Source: Roseovarius mucosus (GTDB lineage: Bacteria; Pseudomonadota; Alphaproteobacteria; Rhodobacterales; Rhodobacteraceae). Taken from it: 64,000 bases of DNA. The position numbers and the translations under genes are program-made. Under the pieces are notes generated by a model. That model made no database searches, was not told where the DNA came from, and was given only the letters and a program-made list of their open reading frames with translations. Below are positions 15,924 to 23,897 of this stretch, piece by piece (the stretch's first letter is position 1; every line of letters begins with the position of its first letter). The DNA is taken from the NCBI RefSeq assembly GCF_002080415.1, contig NZ_CP020474.1, positions 3,857,501 to 3,921,500 of the forward strand, read 5' to 3'.

Positions 15924-17161
15924 CAGGGCGGCCCCGCTGTGACGGCCTGACCATCCGCGATGCCGGTGGCCTCTGTGATGAAAGTATCGCCTTGGGCCAG
16001 CCCCGCCGTCACGATCAGCCGAGCGGCGGGCCACTCGACCACTGAAATCGGCTGAAACCTCGCCGTGCCGTCGCGAATGACGAAAACGCCCGGTGCGCCT
16101 GCGTCAGAAACCAATGCGGTGCGGGGCACGGTCAGGGCTGCGTCGCGCTGATCCACGATGATATTGGTCGCCACGGTCAGGCCCACCGGCGCAAGGACGG
16201 GCGTGTCAAAGGACAACTCGACCGCCAGCCCGCCGGTTGCGATATCGACCCGTTTTGAGACATAGCTGACCTGTCCCGCGCGGGTCTGCGTTTCGCCCGC
16301 CAATTGAAGAAGGGCGGGCTGCGCTACGGCGATTTGGGTGGCATAGGCCTCGTCCACATCGGCCTCGACCAAAAGCGCGCTGAGGTCGGCAAGCGTCAGG
16401 ATGGGCGTGGCGGGGCTGACAAGTTGGCCCTGCTCGACATCGAGCATTACAACACTGCCCGCGACAGGCGCGCGGATTGTGTGATTGGCCAGCAAAACGC
16501 GCGCCTGATCGAGCGCCGCACCAAGGCGGGCGACCTCTTGGGTCGCGGCCTCGAGCCTGTAGCCATAGGTGTCGCGCACAGAGCGGGCGATTGTGGTGGT
16601 GAGCGACGTGGCGCGATCAAATTCAGCCTGCGCTTCGCGGAGTGCGTCGCGCGCGGCGTCTAGGGCGGCTTGTGCCTGTCGCACGCTAGCGCTCTGCGCC
16701 TCGGCATCGACTTGGGCCAAGATCTGACCCGCCTCGACACGGTCGCCCTCGATCACAGGCAACGCCACAAGCGTGCCGGTGACCGTTGACGTCACCTCAA
16801 CCGAATTGACAGCCGCGATCCGGCCATTCACAGCCAAGACGCGGGTGACAGGGGCCAGCGCTGCCGTCTCGACCAAGACGGTTGGCGGGCGGGCCATCCA
16901 CGCCTGAGCGGTGATGAGCCCAGCAATGGCCATGCCGACAAGCGCCGCTGCCACCCATATCCACCGCCGCCCGGATTTCCGAACAGGAGCGTCCCGGCGC
17001 GGCACTGGCAACGGCGAAGGAGATGCAGGGTCTTTCTGCGCGGTCGCAGGCGCGTTGTGTCGGGCAGGTTTCTGGTCAGCCGGGGCCAAACGGGGTTCCT
17101 TTGCTAAGGGCACATATGCCGGGGGCGGCGGATTTTGCGCCGCCTCCTGTTCCTCTAGCAT
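15923..17161 (-). CDS. Periplasmic adaptor (HlyD/MacA-like membrane fusion protein)
   Basis: 412 aa from ATG 17161. A proline-rich cytoplasmic N-terminus of about 60 residues (NPPPPAYVPLAKEPRLAP) precedes one membrane anchor (WIWVAAALVGMAIAGLITA). The periplasmic part has a split lipoyl domain (SVEVTSTVTGTLVALPVIEG and HTIRAPVAGSVVMLDVEQG) flanking a coiled coil rich in Ala/Arg/Gln, then beta-barrel and membrane-proximal domains. Such adaptors bridge MacB-type permeases to an outer-membrane channel, which is not encoded here. The open frame extends upstream to 17365, but that would overlap the divergent racemase-family gene; no strong ribosome-binding site marks 17161, so the start is uncertain. 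Confidence 0.85.
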   Translation of the reverse strand: MLEEQEAAQNPPPPAYVPLAKEPRLAPADQKPARHNAPATAQKDPASPSPLPVPRRDAPVRKSGRRWIWVAAALVGMAIAGLITAQAWMARPPTVLVETAALAPVTRVLAVNGRIAAVNSVEVTSTVTGTLVALPVIEGDRVEAGQILAQVDAEAQSASVRQAQAALDAARDALREAQAEFDRATSLTTTIARSVRDTYGYRLEAATQEVARLGAALDQARVLLANHTIRAPVAGSVVMLDVEQGQLVSPATPILTLADLSALLVEADVDEAYATQIAVAQPALLQLAGETQTRAGQVSYVSKRVDIATGGLAVELSFDTPVLAPVGLTVATNIIVDQRDAALTVPRTALVSDAGAPGVFVIRDGTARFQPISVVEWPAARLIVTAGLAQGDTFITEATGIADGQAVTAGPP

Positions 17162-17345
17162 AGGCGGGCAAATCGCAACTGCCTTGACGTGGATCAGGGG
17201 CGGGTAGACTGCCCGCGCGCCTCCATTGACCCATGCAGGCACCCCGGGCATAACCGACGCAGAGCGGCGGTGACCCGACGCTTTGACACAGGCATGCTGC
17301 CCCGGCGGATCAAAGCCTAGGTAGCCAGAAAGATTGAGCCGGACC

Positions 17346-18377
17346 ATGCGCAGCACCAAGATCATCCATGTCGTTTCCTGTCATGCCGAGGGCGAGGTGG
17401 GCGATGTCATCGTGGGCGGCGTAACCCCGCCCCCCGGCGATACGATCTGGGAGCAGCGCAAATGGATTGCCGAGGATCAGACCCTGCGCAATTTCATGCT
17501 GAACGAGCCGCGTGGCGGCGTGTTCCGGCATGTCAATCTGCTGGTGCCGCCCAAGCACCCAGAGGCACAGGCCGCCTGGATCATCATGGAGCCCGAGGAT
17601 ACACCACCGATGTCGGGATCAAACTCGATCTGCGTGTCGACCGTGCTGCTAGACAGCGGCATCATCCCGATGCAAGAGCCGGTGACGCATATGGTGCTTG
17701 AGGCGCCGGGTGGGCTTGTGCGGGTGCGCGCCGAGTGCGCCAACGGCAAGGCCGAGCGCATCTTTGTCGAGAACTTGCCCTCCTTTGCCAGCCGTTTGGG
17801 CGTGCCGCTTGATGTGCCGGGTGTCGGGCAGATTACTGTGGATACGGCCTTTGGCGGGGATAGTTTCGTGGTGGTCGATCCCGTGGCGCTTGGCGTCGAT
17901 CTGGTCGAGGATAACGCGCGCCGGATTGCAGAGCTTGGCATCCGCATCACCAATGCGGCCAATGCCCAGTTCCGGTTCGAGCATCCCGAAAAGCCAGATT
18001 GGGCGCATCATTCGTTCTGCCTATTTGCCGGGCCGATCACGCGCGAGGGGAGCGCCCTGCGCGCGCAATCGGTGGTCGCCATTCAGCCCGGCAAGCTGGA
18101 CCGGTCGCCGACCGGCACGGCGGTCTCGGCGCGCATGGCGATCCTCGCGGCGCGCGGCGAGATGGGCGAAGACGACCGCTTTACCGGCGTGTCGATCATC
18201 GGGTCAGAATTTCACGGGCGGATTCTGGGTCGGGTGCAGGTTGGCGGGCAAGAGGCCATTCGCCCCGAGATTAGTGGGCGGGCGTGGATCACCGGCACGG
18301 CACAGCATATGCTGGACCCCAGCGATCCGTGGCCGGGCGGTTATCGGCTTTCGGATACATGGCCACGGATCATTTAA
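17346..18377 (+). CDS. Proline racemase-family protein, probable trans-3-hydroxy-L-proline dehydratase
   Basis: 343 aa, proline racemase fold with [10 protein letters not shown] near the N-terminus. Both classical catalytic cysteines are replaced: Ser90 in [10 protein letters not shown] (MCGH in racemases) and Thr256 in DRSPTGTAV (SPCGTG in racemases). Thr at the second site is known from trans-3-hydroxy-L-proline dehydratases, which form pyrroline-2-carboxylate. The reductase for that product is convergent with this gene, 30 bases away, which supports the call. ATG 17346 is preferred over a TTG at 17334; no strong ribosome-binding site is present. The Ser/Thr pair and the TAV after Thr256 depart from better-known members, so activity could differ. 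Confidence 0.8.
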   Translation: MRSTKIIHVVSCHAEGEVGDVIVGGVTPPPGDTIWEQRKWIAEDQTLRNFMLNEPRGGVFRHVNLLVPPKHPEAQAAWIIMEPEDTPPMSGSNSICVSTVLLDSGIIPMQEPVTHMVLEAPGGLVRVRAECANGKAERIFVENLPSFASRLGVPLDVPGVGQITVDTAFGGDSFVVVDPVALGVDLVEDNARRIAELGIRITNAANAQFRFEHPEKPDWAHHSFCLFAGPITREGSALRAQSVVAIQPGKLDRSPTGTAVSARMAILAARGEMGEDDRFTGVSIIGSEFHGRILGRVQVGGQEAIRPEISGRAWITGTAQHMLDPSDPWPGGYRLSDTWPRII

Positions 18378-18407
18378 GGGGCAGGGCGGCGGGACGCGCC
18401 CCCGCAC

Positions 18408-19445
18408 TCAGACTGTGACCGCAGCCAGCCCTTCGGATTCGAACCGCGCCAGTTGCGCCAGTTCTGCATCGCTCAGGGCAATGCCGCCGCTCAGGGCGTT
18501 TGCCCGCGCCGCAAAGCGCCGTTCAGAGGGCAGGCGCGCGCCTTGGCCACTGATGGCGCTCAGCAGGCGCTCGCCTTCGGCAATCGGATCGCGCCCGCTG
18601 CGTGCGGCGAAGGTCGCCGGATCGAGCGCTAGGACCAATGCGCCATGACGCGGCAAGAGGCTGGTGCCGCCGGAAAACTCTAGCGCTTCCTTGCTCATGA
18701 ATTCACCCAGCATGGCACCGGCCAGCAATTCGACCATGGTCGAAATCGCCGATCCCTTGTGCCCGCCAAAGGGCAGCATCGCGCCCGCCAATGCCGCCTC
18801 GGGATCGGTGGTGGGGTTGCCGTCCTTGTCCATTGCCCAGCCTTCGGGGATGGGCGTGTCTGCGCGGCGGTGCAATTCGATCTCGCCCCGCGCGGCGACG
18901 CTTGTGGCAAAATCAAACACATAAGGATGCGGGCCGGGGCGCGGCCAGCCAAAGGCAATCGGGTTGGTGCCCAAGAGCGGCTCTTTGCCGCCCGTGGGCG
19001 CGACCGAGGAATAGCTGGGGCACATCGAGAGCGACGCAAGGCCCCGCGCGGCCAAAGCCTCGACATCGTGCCAGAGCGCCGAGAAATGCAGGCAATCACG
19101 GATCACCAGAGCCGCCAGCCCGGTCTCGCGCGCACGTGCGGCCAAGGCATCGACAGCCGCGTCAAAGGCCGGGTTGGAAAATCCGCCGCCCGCGTCCACT
19201 TCGATCATCGCGCGGCCTGTATCCTGCAGCACCGGCACAGCATCGGGCACCACCTTGCCCGCTGCGATCACCCGCAAGCAGCCTTCGATCCGGTAGATGC
19301 CATGCGACTTGCAATGATCCCGCTCACCCGCAACGATGACCCGTGCCACGGATACTGCGCTCTGAGGGCGCACGCCGCAGGACTCGAAAATCGACGTCAC
19401 GCGCGCCAAAAGGCTATCAACGGAAATCACGGTCGGCTCGGCCAT
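18408..19445 (-). CDS. Ldh2/MDH-family oxidoreductase, probable delta1-pyrroline-2-carboxylate reductase
   Basis: 345 aa member of the malate/L-lactate/ureidoglycolate dehydrogenase family (type 2 fold, NAD(P)H): SHGIYRIEGCL near residue 50, GGFSNPAFD, LGTNPIAFGWPRP and PFGGHKGSAISTMVELL. The subgroup includes delta1-piperideine-2-carboxylate/delta1-pyrroline-2-carboxylate reductases. Beside a trans-3-hydroxyproline dehydratase and an AcnX-type cis-3-hydroxyproline dehydratase, reduction of pyrroline-2-carboxylate to L-proline is the obvious role. It is 27 bases downstream of the XRE-cupin regulator on the same strand, so these two are probably one transcript. Confidence 0.82.
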   Translation of the reverse strand: MAEPTVISVDSLLARVTSIFESCGVRPQSAVSVARVIVAGERDHCKSHGIYRIEGCLRVIAAGKVVPDAVPVLQDTGRAMIEVDAGGGFSNPAFDAAVDALAARARETGLAALVIRDCLHFSALWHDVEALAARGLASLSMCPSYSSVAPTGGKEPLLGTNPIAFGWPRPGPHPYVFDFATSVAARGEIELHRRADTPIPEGWAMDKDGNPTTDPEAALAGAMLPFGGHKGSAISTMVELLAGAMLGEFMSKEALEFSGGTSLLPRHGALVLALDPATFAARSGRDPIAEGERLLSAISGQGARLPSERRFAARANALSGGIALSDAELAQLARFESEGLAAVTV

Positions 19446-19472
19446 GCGGGCGGTCTCCTTCAGGATTGGGGG

Positions 19473-20108
19473 CTATTTGTCCACGTCGGTATAGGTGCAG
19501 GCCCAGAACACCTTGGTTTCGGTATCATCAATCGCGCGCAACCCGTGTTTGATGGTGCTGTCGAAATAGGCGCAATCGCCGGGCTCCATGATCACCGGCT
19601 CGTAATGCTCGACCGTCAATTCAACGCGACCCGAAAGAACATAGAGCGTCTCTTCGCCGTCATGCGATTCCAACTCGTCGCGCGTGAGGGGGGCGCGTTT
19701 CTCGACCAGTGTCACCAGCGGGATGATCTTTTTTTCGGCCAGCGCGTTGCACAGCACCTCGTATTCGAAATTCTTGGCGCGCACCTTGCGTCCTTGGCCT
19801 GCGCGCGTCACGGTCATGCGCGTGGTCTGTGTCGCGTCATGATCGGCGGAAAAGAGCCGCTCCATGCCAATATCATAGGCGCGGGCGATCTTGATGAGGT
19901 TCTCATAGCTGGGTGAAACGCGCCCGTTCTCGATTTTGTGGATGGTCGAAAGCGCCAGACCTGTGCGCTGCGCCGCCACTTCGAGCGTGTAGCCGCAGGC
20001 CTGCCGCACGGCCTTCATGCGTGCGCCCAAATCCGCGCGCAGTTGATGGCGCTCTACGTCCCAATCATCCGCGGCACTCTCGACGGAGGTTTTTTCTGTT
20101 TCGGCCAT
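19473..20108 (-). CDS. XRE-cupin transcriptional regulator of the hydroxyproline island
   Basis: 211 aa: N-terminal XRE helix-turn-helix (residues about 25-85; LEVAAQRTGLALSTIHKIEN) and C-terminal cupin domain (SHDGEETLYVLSGRVELTVE; PGDCAYFDSTIKHGLRA), a pattern common in regulators of amino acid and amine catabolism that bind a small ligand in the cupin barrel. ATG 20108 is preferred; an in-frame ATG at 20132 would add eight residues (MTGKKRKI), and neither has a strong ribosome-binding site. Divergent from the AcnX gene, so the 20109-20265 interval is likely its control region. Confidence 0.88.
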   Translation of the reverse strand: MAETEKTSVESAADDWDVERHQLRADLGARMKAVRQACGYTLEVAAQRTGLALSTIHKIENGRVSPSYENLIKIARAYDIGMERLFSADHDATQTTRMTVTRAGQGRKVRAKNFEYEVLCNALAEKKIIPLVTLVEKRAPLTRDELESHDGEETLYVLSGRVELTVEHYEPVIMEPGDCAYFDSTIKHGLRAIDDTETKVFWACTYTDVDK

Positions 20109-20150
20109 AATTTTTCTTTTCTTACCAGTCATGATTGTTTAAGCATATAT

Positions 20151-20167
20151 TTGTGTTGGGCACAACA
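20151..20167. promoter_or_regulatory. Candidate operator between the XRE-cupin regulator and AcnX genes
   Basis: Two overlapping dyads: TGTTG-GGCA-CAACA at 20154-20167 and TTGTG-N5-CACAA at 20151-20165, in the AT-rich part of the divergent region. Binding by the adjacent regulator is an inference from position and symmetry. Confidence 0.4.
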
Positions 20168-20265
20168 GTAGCAATCCTGATATTGCAGGGGGAGACGGAA
20201 TATCGGACTTTTCCGTCGTCCGGACCGAATTTCTCAGGAAACAAACTTCAACAAAGGGTGATCTC

Positions 20266-21966
20266 ATGCCAGACCTGATTGTTGCCGCCGAGGTTCAGGG
20301 GCCAATCCTGCTCTGCGATGAGGGGCTGAGCGTCTGGGGCGGTGTTGATCCCCAGAGCGGGCGGATCATTGACGCGCATCACCCGCAGCGGGGGCAATCG
20401 CTGGCCGGTCACGTTGTAATGATGCCGACCAGTCGTGGCTCTTGCACGGGTAGTGGCGTACTTTTGGGGCTGGCCTTTGCTGGCACGGCGCCCAAGGCGC
20501 TGATCTTTCGCGAGGGCGAGGATATTCTGACTTTGGGCGCGCTTGTCGCCACGCGGCTCTTTGATCGACCGATTGCCGTTCTGCGCCTCTCGGCCTCCGA
20601 CTACGACCGTCTGGCCCAGCAATCCCATGCCAAGATCACCGCCACCCATCTGCGCGCAGGTGATCTGGAGATGCCGCTGACCTCTGTGGCCTCCGAGGGG
20701 CTGACCCTGTCGGATAGCGACCGCGCCTTTCTTGCCGGGGAGCATGGCGAGGCGGCGCAACTGGCGATGGAGATCATCACCACGCTGGCCGCCGCCCAAG
20801 GCGCGCCCAGCCTGACCGATGTGACCCGCGTGCATATCGACGGTTGCATCTATGCCAGCCCTGCCTTTCTGACCTTTGCCCGCGCCATGGCGGACAAGGG
20901 CGGGCGGGTGCGGGTGCCCACCACGATGAACGCCATTTCCGTCGATCACGCCAATTGGCGCGCGCAGGGCGTGGCCGAAGATTTCGGCCTTGCCGCCAGC
21001 CAGCTGGCCGATGCCTATGTCGAAATGGGTGCGCGTCCCAGTTTCACCTGTGCGCCCTATCTGCTTGAGGACAAGCCGGTCGCGGGCGAGGATATTGCCT
21101 GGGCCGAAAGCAATGCGGTGATCTACGCCAACACGGTTCTGGGCGCGCGCACCGTGAAGCATGCCGATTTCATGGACCTCTGCATTGCGCTGACAGGGCG
21201 TGCCGCACGCTCTGGCGTCTATCTCGACCAGAACCGCGCAGCCCGTCGGATCATCGACATCGACGTGCCTGAAGGGATCGACGATGCCTTTTGGCCGATG
21301 CTGGGCTGGATCGTTGGTCAGGTCGCCCCTGACCGCATCCCGCTCTTGCGCGGGCTGGAGGGGCTGAATCCCTCCGAGGATGATCTCAAGGCGCTTTGCG
21401 CGGCCTATGGCACCACCTCTGCCTCGCCGATGATGCATATTGAGGGGGTCACGCCCGAGGCGGACATGCCGCCCACGCCCGATGCCGATCACGCCCGCAT
21501 CACGGCGGCTGATTTTGCCCGGCTTTGGTCGGGGTTCAATCAAGGTGCGGATAAGGTCGATCTGGTGGCGCTTGGCAGTCCGCATTTTTCCGCCGCCGAA
21601 TGCAGCGCCTTTGCGGCATTGATGGAGGGGCGGCAGGTCAATCCCGCCGTAGCCACGATCATCACCCTTGGTCGCGGCACGCTAAACACCATCACCGCGA
21701 GCGGCGTCAAAGCACGGCTTGAGGCCGCCGGTGTGACCATCGTGCCCGATATCTGCTGGTGTTCGATTTCCGAGCCGGTTTTTCCGCCTTCGGCAAAGGT
21801 TCTGATGACCAACTCTGGCAAATATGCGCATTACGCGCCGGGTCTCAGCAATCGTGCCGTGCGGTTTGGCTCGCTCGCGCAATGTGCGCAGACCGCGCAA
21901 TCTGGCATGGCCCCCACAACCTCACCGCCGTGGATTGCCGCGGCTCCAGCCCTTGCTGGCCACTGA
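20266..21966 (+). CDS. Aconitase X fusion protein, probable cis-3-hydroxy-L-proline dehydratase
   Basis: 566 aa. Residues about 1-130 match the AcnX small subunit (swivelling domain; PTSRGSCTGSGVLLGL), and residues about 145-560 the large DUF521/AcnX domain (VHIDGCIYASPAFLTFA, VPTTMNAISVDHANW, GARPSFTCAPYL, CWCSISEPVFPP, TNSGKYAHYAPG). In many bacteria and archaea these are two genes; here they are one polypeptide, as in bacterial cis-3-hydroxy-L-proline dehydratases. Cysteines at SCTGS, TCAPY and DICWC are candidate metal ligands. The product would be pyrroline-2-carboxylate, feeding the reductase at 18408. RBS AAGGGTGATCTC precedes ATG 20266. First gene of a plus-strand run through 25139. 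Confidence 0.9.
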   Translation: MPDLIVAAEVQGPILLCDEGLSVWGGVDPQSGRIIDAHHPQRGQSLAGHVVMMPTSRGSCTGSGVLLGLAFAGTAPKALIFREGEDILTLGALVATRLFDRPIAVLRLSASDYDRLAQQSHAKITATHLRAGDLEMPLTSVASEGLTLSDSDRAFLAGEHGEAAQLAMEIITTLAAAQGAPSLTDVTRVHIDGCIYASPAFLTFARAMADKGGRVRVPTTMNAISVDHANWRAQGVAEDFGLAASQLADAYVEMGARPSFTCAPYLLEDKPVAGEDIAWAESNAVIYANTVLGARTVKHADFMDLCIALTGRAARSGVYLDQNRAARRIIDIDVPEGIDDAFWPMLGWIVGQVAPDRIPLLRGLEGLNPSEDDLKALCAAYGTTSASPMMHIEGVTPEADMPPTPDADHARITAADFARLWSGFNQGADKVDLVALGSPHFSAAECSAFAALMEGRQVNPAVATIITLGRGTLNTITASGVKARLEAAGVTIVPDICWCSISEPVFPPSAKVLMTNSGKYAHYAPGLSNRAVRFGSLAQCAQTAQSGMAPTTSPPWIAAAPALAGH

Positions 21967-22011
21967 TCCGCCTCCACAGGCACAACGCCACGCATCCAAA
22001 GGAGTTTTTCG

Positions 22012-22971
22012 ATGAACAAAGACGTCTTTCACGGCACCATCCCCGCCCTGCTGACCCCCTGCACCCCGGACCGCAAACCCGATTTTGACGCGCTGGTGCG
22101 CAAGGGGCAGGAAATGATCGCGGCAGGCATGTCGGGCGTGGTCTATTGCGGGTCCTGCGGTGACTGGCCGCTTTTGACGGACGCCGAGCGGATGGAGGGC
22201 GTCGAACGCCTGACCAAGGCCGGCGTGCCCGTGGTTGTGGGCACTGGCGCCATCAACACGAAATCCGCCGTGGCCCATGCCGCGCATGCGCAAAAGGTGG
22301 GGGCTGCGGGCCTTATGGTGATCCCGCGCGTTCTGTCGCGGGGCCTGTCTGTCGCCGCACAGCGCAACCATTTCAAGGCCATTTTAGAGGCGGCCCCAGA
22401 TGTGCCCGCGATCATCTACAACAGCCCCTATTACGGCTATTCGACCAAGGCCGATCTCTTCTTTGCCCTGCGCGCCGAGCATAAGAACCTGATCGGCTTC
22501 AAAGAGTTTGGCGGCAAGAATGATCTGAGCTACGCCGCTGAACACATCACCTCGCAGGATGATGACGTGATCCTGATGGTGGGGGTGGATACCGAGGTTT
22601 ACCACGGCTTTGTCAAATGCGGGGCGGTCGGGGCCATTACCGGCATCGGCACGATGTTCCCCAAAGAGGCGCTTTTGCAGGTGGCACTGTCACGCCGCGC
22701 AGCGACGGGTTGCCCCGAGGCGGACATGCGCGCGCGCGAATTGGCCGATGCGTTTTCCGTGATTGCCAAGTTCGACGAAGGCGTCGATCTGGTGCTCTAT
22801 TTCAAGCACCTCATGGTGCTGAAGGGCGAAGAGGAATACCGCCTCAACATCAACGAGACTGATGCGCTCTCGCCCTCTCAGGCGCGGTTCTGCGAGGCGC
22901 AGTTCCATCAATTCAACGCATGGTTCGCCAATTGGGTCAAACAGGGCGGGGTGATCGCTGAATGCATGTGA
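22012..22971 (+). CDS. DapA-family lyase, probable delta1-pyrroline-4-hydroxy-2-carboxylate deaminase
   Basis: 319 aa TIM-barrel of the dihydrodipicolinate synthase/N-acetylneuraminate lyase family. Schiff-base Lys164 (LIGFKEFGG) and Tyr136 (IIYNSPYYG) are present; the phosphate/carboxylate loop reads GSCGDWPLLT rather than the GTTGE of true DapA, which argues against lysine biosynthesis. The following gene is a 4-hydroxyproline epimerase and overlaps by ten bases, so the role is almost certainly deamination of pyrroline-4-hydroxy-2-carboxylate to 2-oxoglutarate semialdehyde. Good RBS (AAAGGAG) seven to eight bases upstream of ATG 22012. Confidence 0.88.
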   Translation: MNKDVFHGTIPALLTPCTPDRKPDFDALVRKGQEMIAAGMSGVVYCGSCGDWPLLTDAERMEGVERLTKAGVPVVVGTGAINTKSAVAHAAHAQKVGAAGLMVIPRVLSRGLSVAAQRNHFKAILEAAPDVPAIIYNSPYYGYSTKADLFFALRAEHKNLIGFKEFGGKNDLSYAAEHITSQDDDVILMVGVDTEVYHGFVKCGAVGAITGIGTMFPKEALLQVALSRRAATGCPEADMRARELADAFSVIAKFDEGVDLVLYFKHLMVLKGEEEYRLNINETDALSPSQARFCEAQFHQFNAWFANWVKQGGVIAECM

Positions 22972-23876
22972 TCGACAGCCACACCGGCGGCGAGCCAACG
23001 CGCGTTATTCTGGACGGGGGGCCGGACCTTGGGTCTGGTGCCCTGTCCGAGCGCGCTCGACTGTTGGCCTCGGAGCATCGCGATTTTTACCAGTCGGTCA
23101 GTCTCGAGCCGCGTGGACAGGTGGCGATGGTCTGTGCCCTGATGGTGCCGCCAACAGACCCGACTTGCGTGACCGGCGTGATCTATTTCGACGCCGAGGC
23201 GGTGCTTGGCATGTGTGGCCATGGCACCATCGGCCTTGTGGTCACTCTGGCACATATGGGCCGGATCAAACCGGGCATTCACCGGATCGAGACGCCCGTA
23301 GGCATCGTCACCGTCGATCTTATCGACGCCAACACCGTCACCGTCACCAATATCGAGAGCCGCCGCACCCATACCGGCGTCACGGTCGAGATTGAGGGAC
23401 TTGGCGCTGTCACTGGCGATGTCGCTTATGGCGGCAATCTTTTTTTCCTTGTCGATCCCAGCCCCGTTCCGGTCCATTCCAGCAATATCCGCGCGCTGAC
23501 TGATGCCACCATCGCTGTGCGCGACGCGGTGCAGGCGCAGGGAATAGACGTGGATCACGTGATCTTTTACGGCCCCTCTGATGATGCGGCGGCGCATAGC
23601 CGCAACTTTGTCCTTTGCCCTGACAACGCCTATGACCGCTCGCCCTGTGGCACGGGATGTTCGGCACGGCTCGCCTGTCTGGCGGCTGAGGGGCGGCTGG
23701 ACGCAGGGCAAGAGATCATGCAGGAAAGCGTGATCGGCAGCACCTATCGGCTGTCCTATACCCCCGGCCCGAACGGCGGCGTGATCCCCTCGATCACTGG
23801 GCGCGCCTATGTGATGGCCGAAAGCACATTGCTTTTTGATCCCAACGATCCGTTTCGCAACGGTATCCGTCTCTAA
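22962..23876 (+). CDS. 4-hydroxyproline 2-epimerase
   Basis: 304 aa proline-racemase-family enzyme with both catalytic cysteines: Cys85 (GMCGHGT) and Cys229 (RSPCGTG). The N-terminus HVIDSHTGGEPTRVI and the family length fit hydroxyproline 2-epimerases, which convert trans-4-hydroxy-L-proline to cis-4-hydroxy-D-proline. ATG 22962 lies inside the end of the deaminase gene (ten-base overlap), implying coupled translation. Contrasts with the Ser/Thr paralogue at 17346, showing functional division within the island. Confidence 0.93.
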   Translation: MHVIDSHTGGEPTRVILDGGPDLGSGALSERARLLASEHRDFYQSVSLEPRGQVAMVCALMVPPTDPTCVTGVIYFDAEAVLGMCGHGTIGLVVTLAHMGRIKPGIHRIETPVGIVTVDLIDANTVTVTNIESRRTHTGVTVEIEGLGAVTGDVAYGGNLFFLVDPSPVPVHSSNIRALTDATIAVRDAVQAQGIDVDHVIFYGPSDDAAAHSRNFVLCPDNAYDRSPCGTGCSARLACLAAEGRLDAGQEIMQESVIGSTYRLSYTPGPNGGVIPSITGRAYVMAESTLLFDPNDPFRNGIRL

Positions 23877-23897
23877 CCCTTATAACAAAGGTGCCGC

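Noticed and set aside
17162..17345. N-terminal extension of the adaptor protein up to 17365
   Set aside because: It would run into the divergent racemase-family gene and leave no promoter space; the extension has no signal or domain character.
20248..21585. 445-codon minus-strand frame opposite AcnX
   Set aside because: AcnX motifs on the plus strand are continuous; the antisense translation is Arg/Gly/His-rich without motifs.
22012..22971. DapA of lysine biosynthesis
   Set aside because: The binding loop reads GSCGDWP rather than GTTGE and the gene overlaps a hydroxyproline epimerase, so the catabolic deaminase is favoured.
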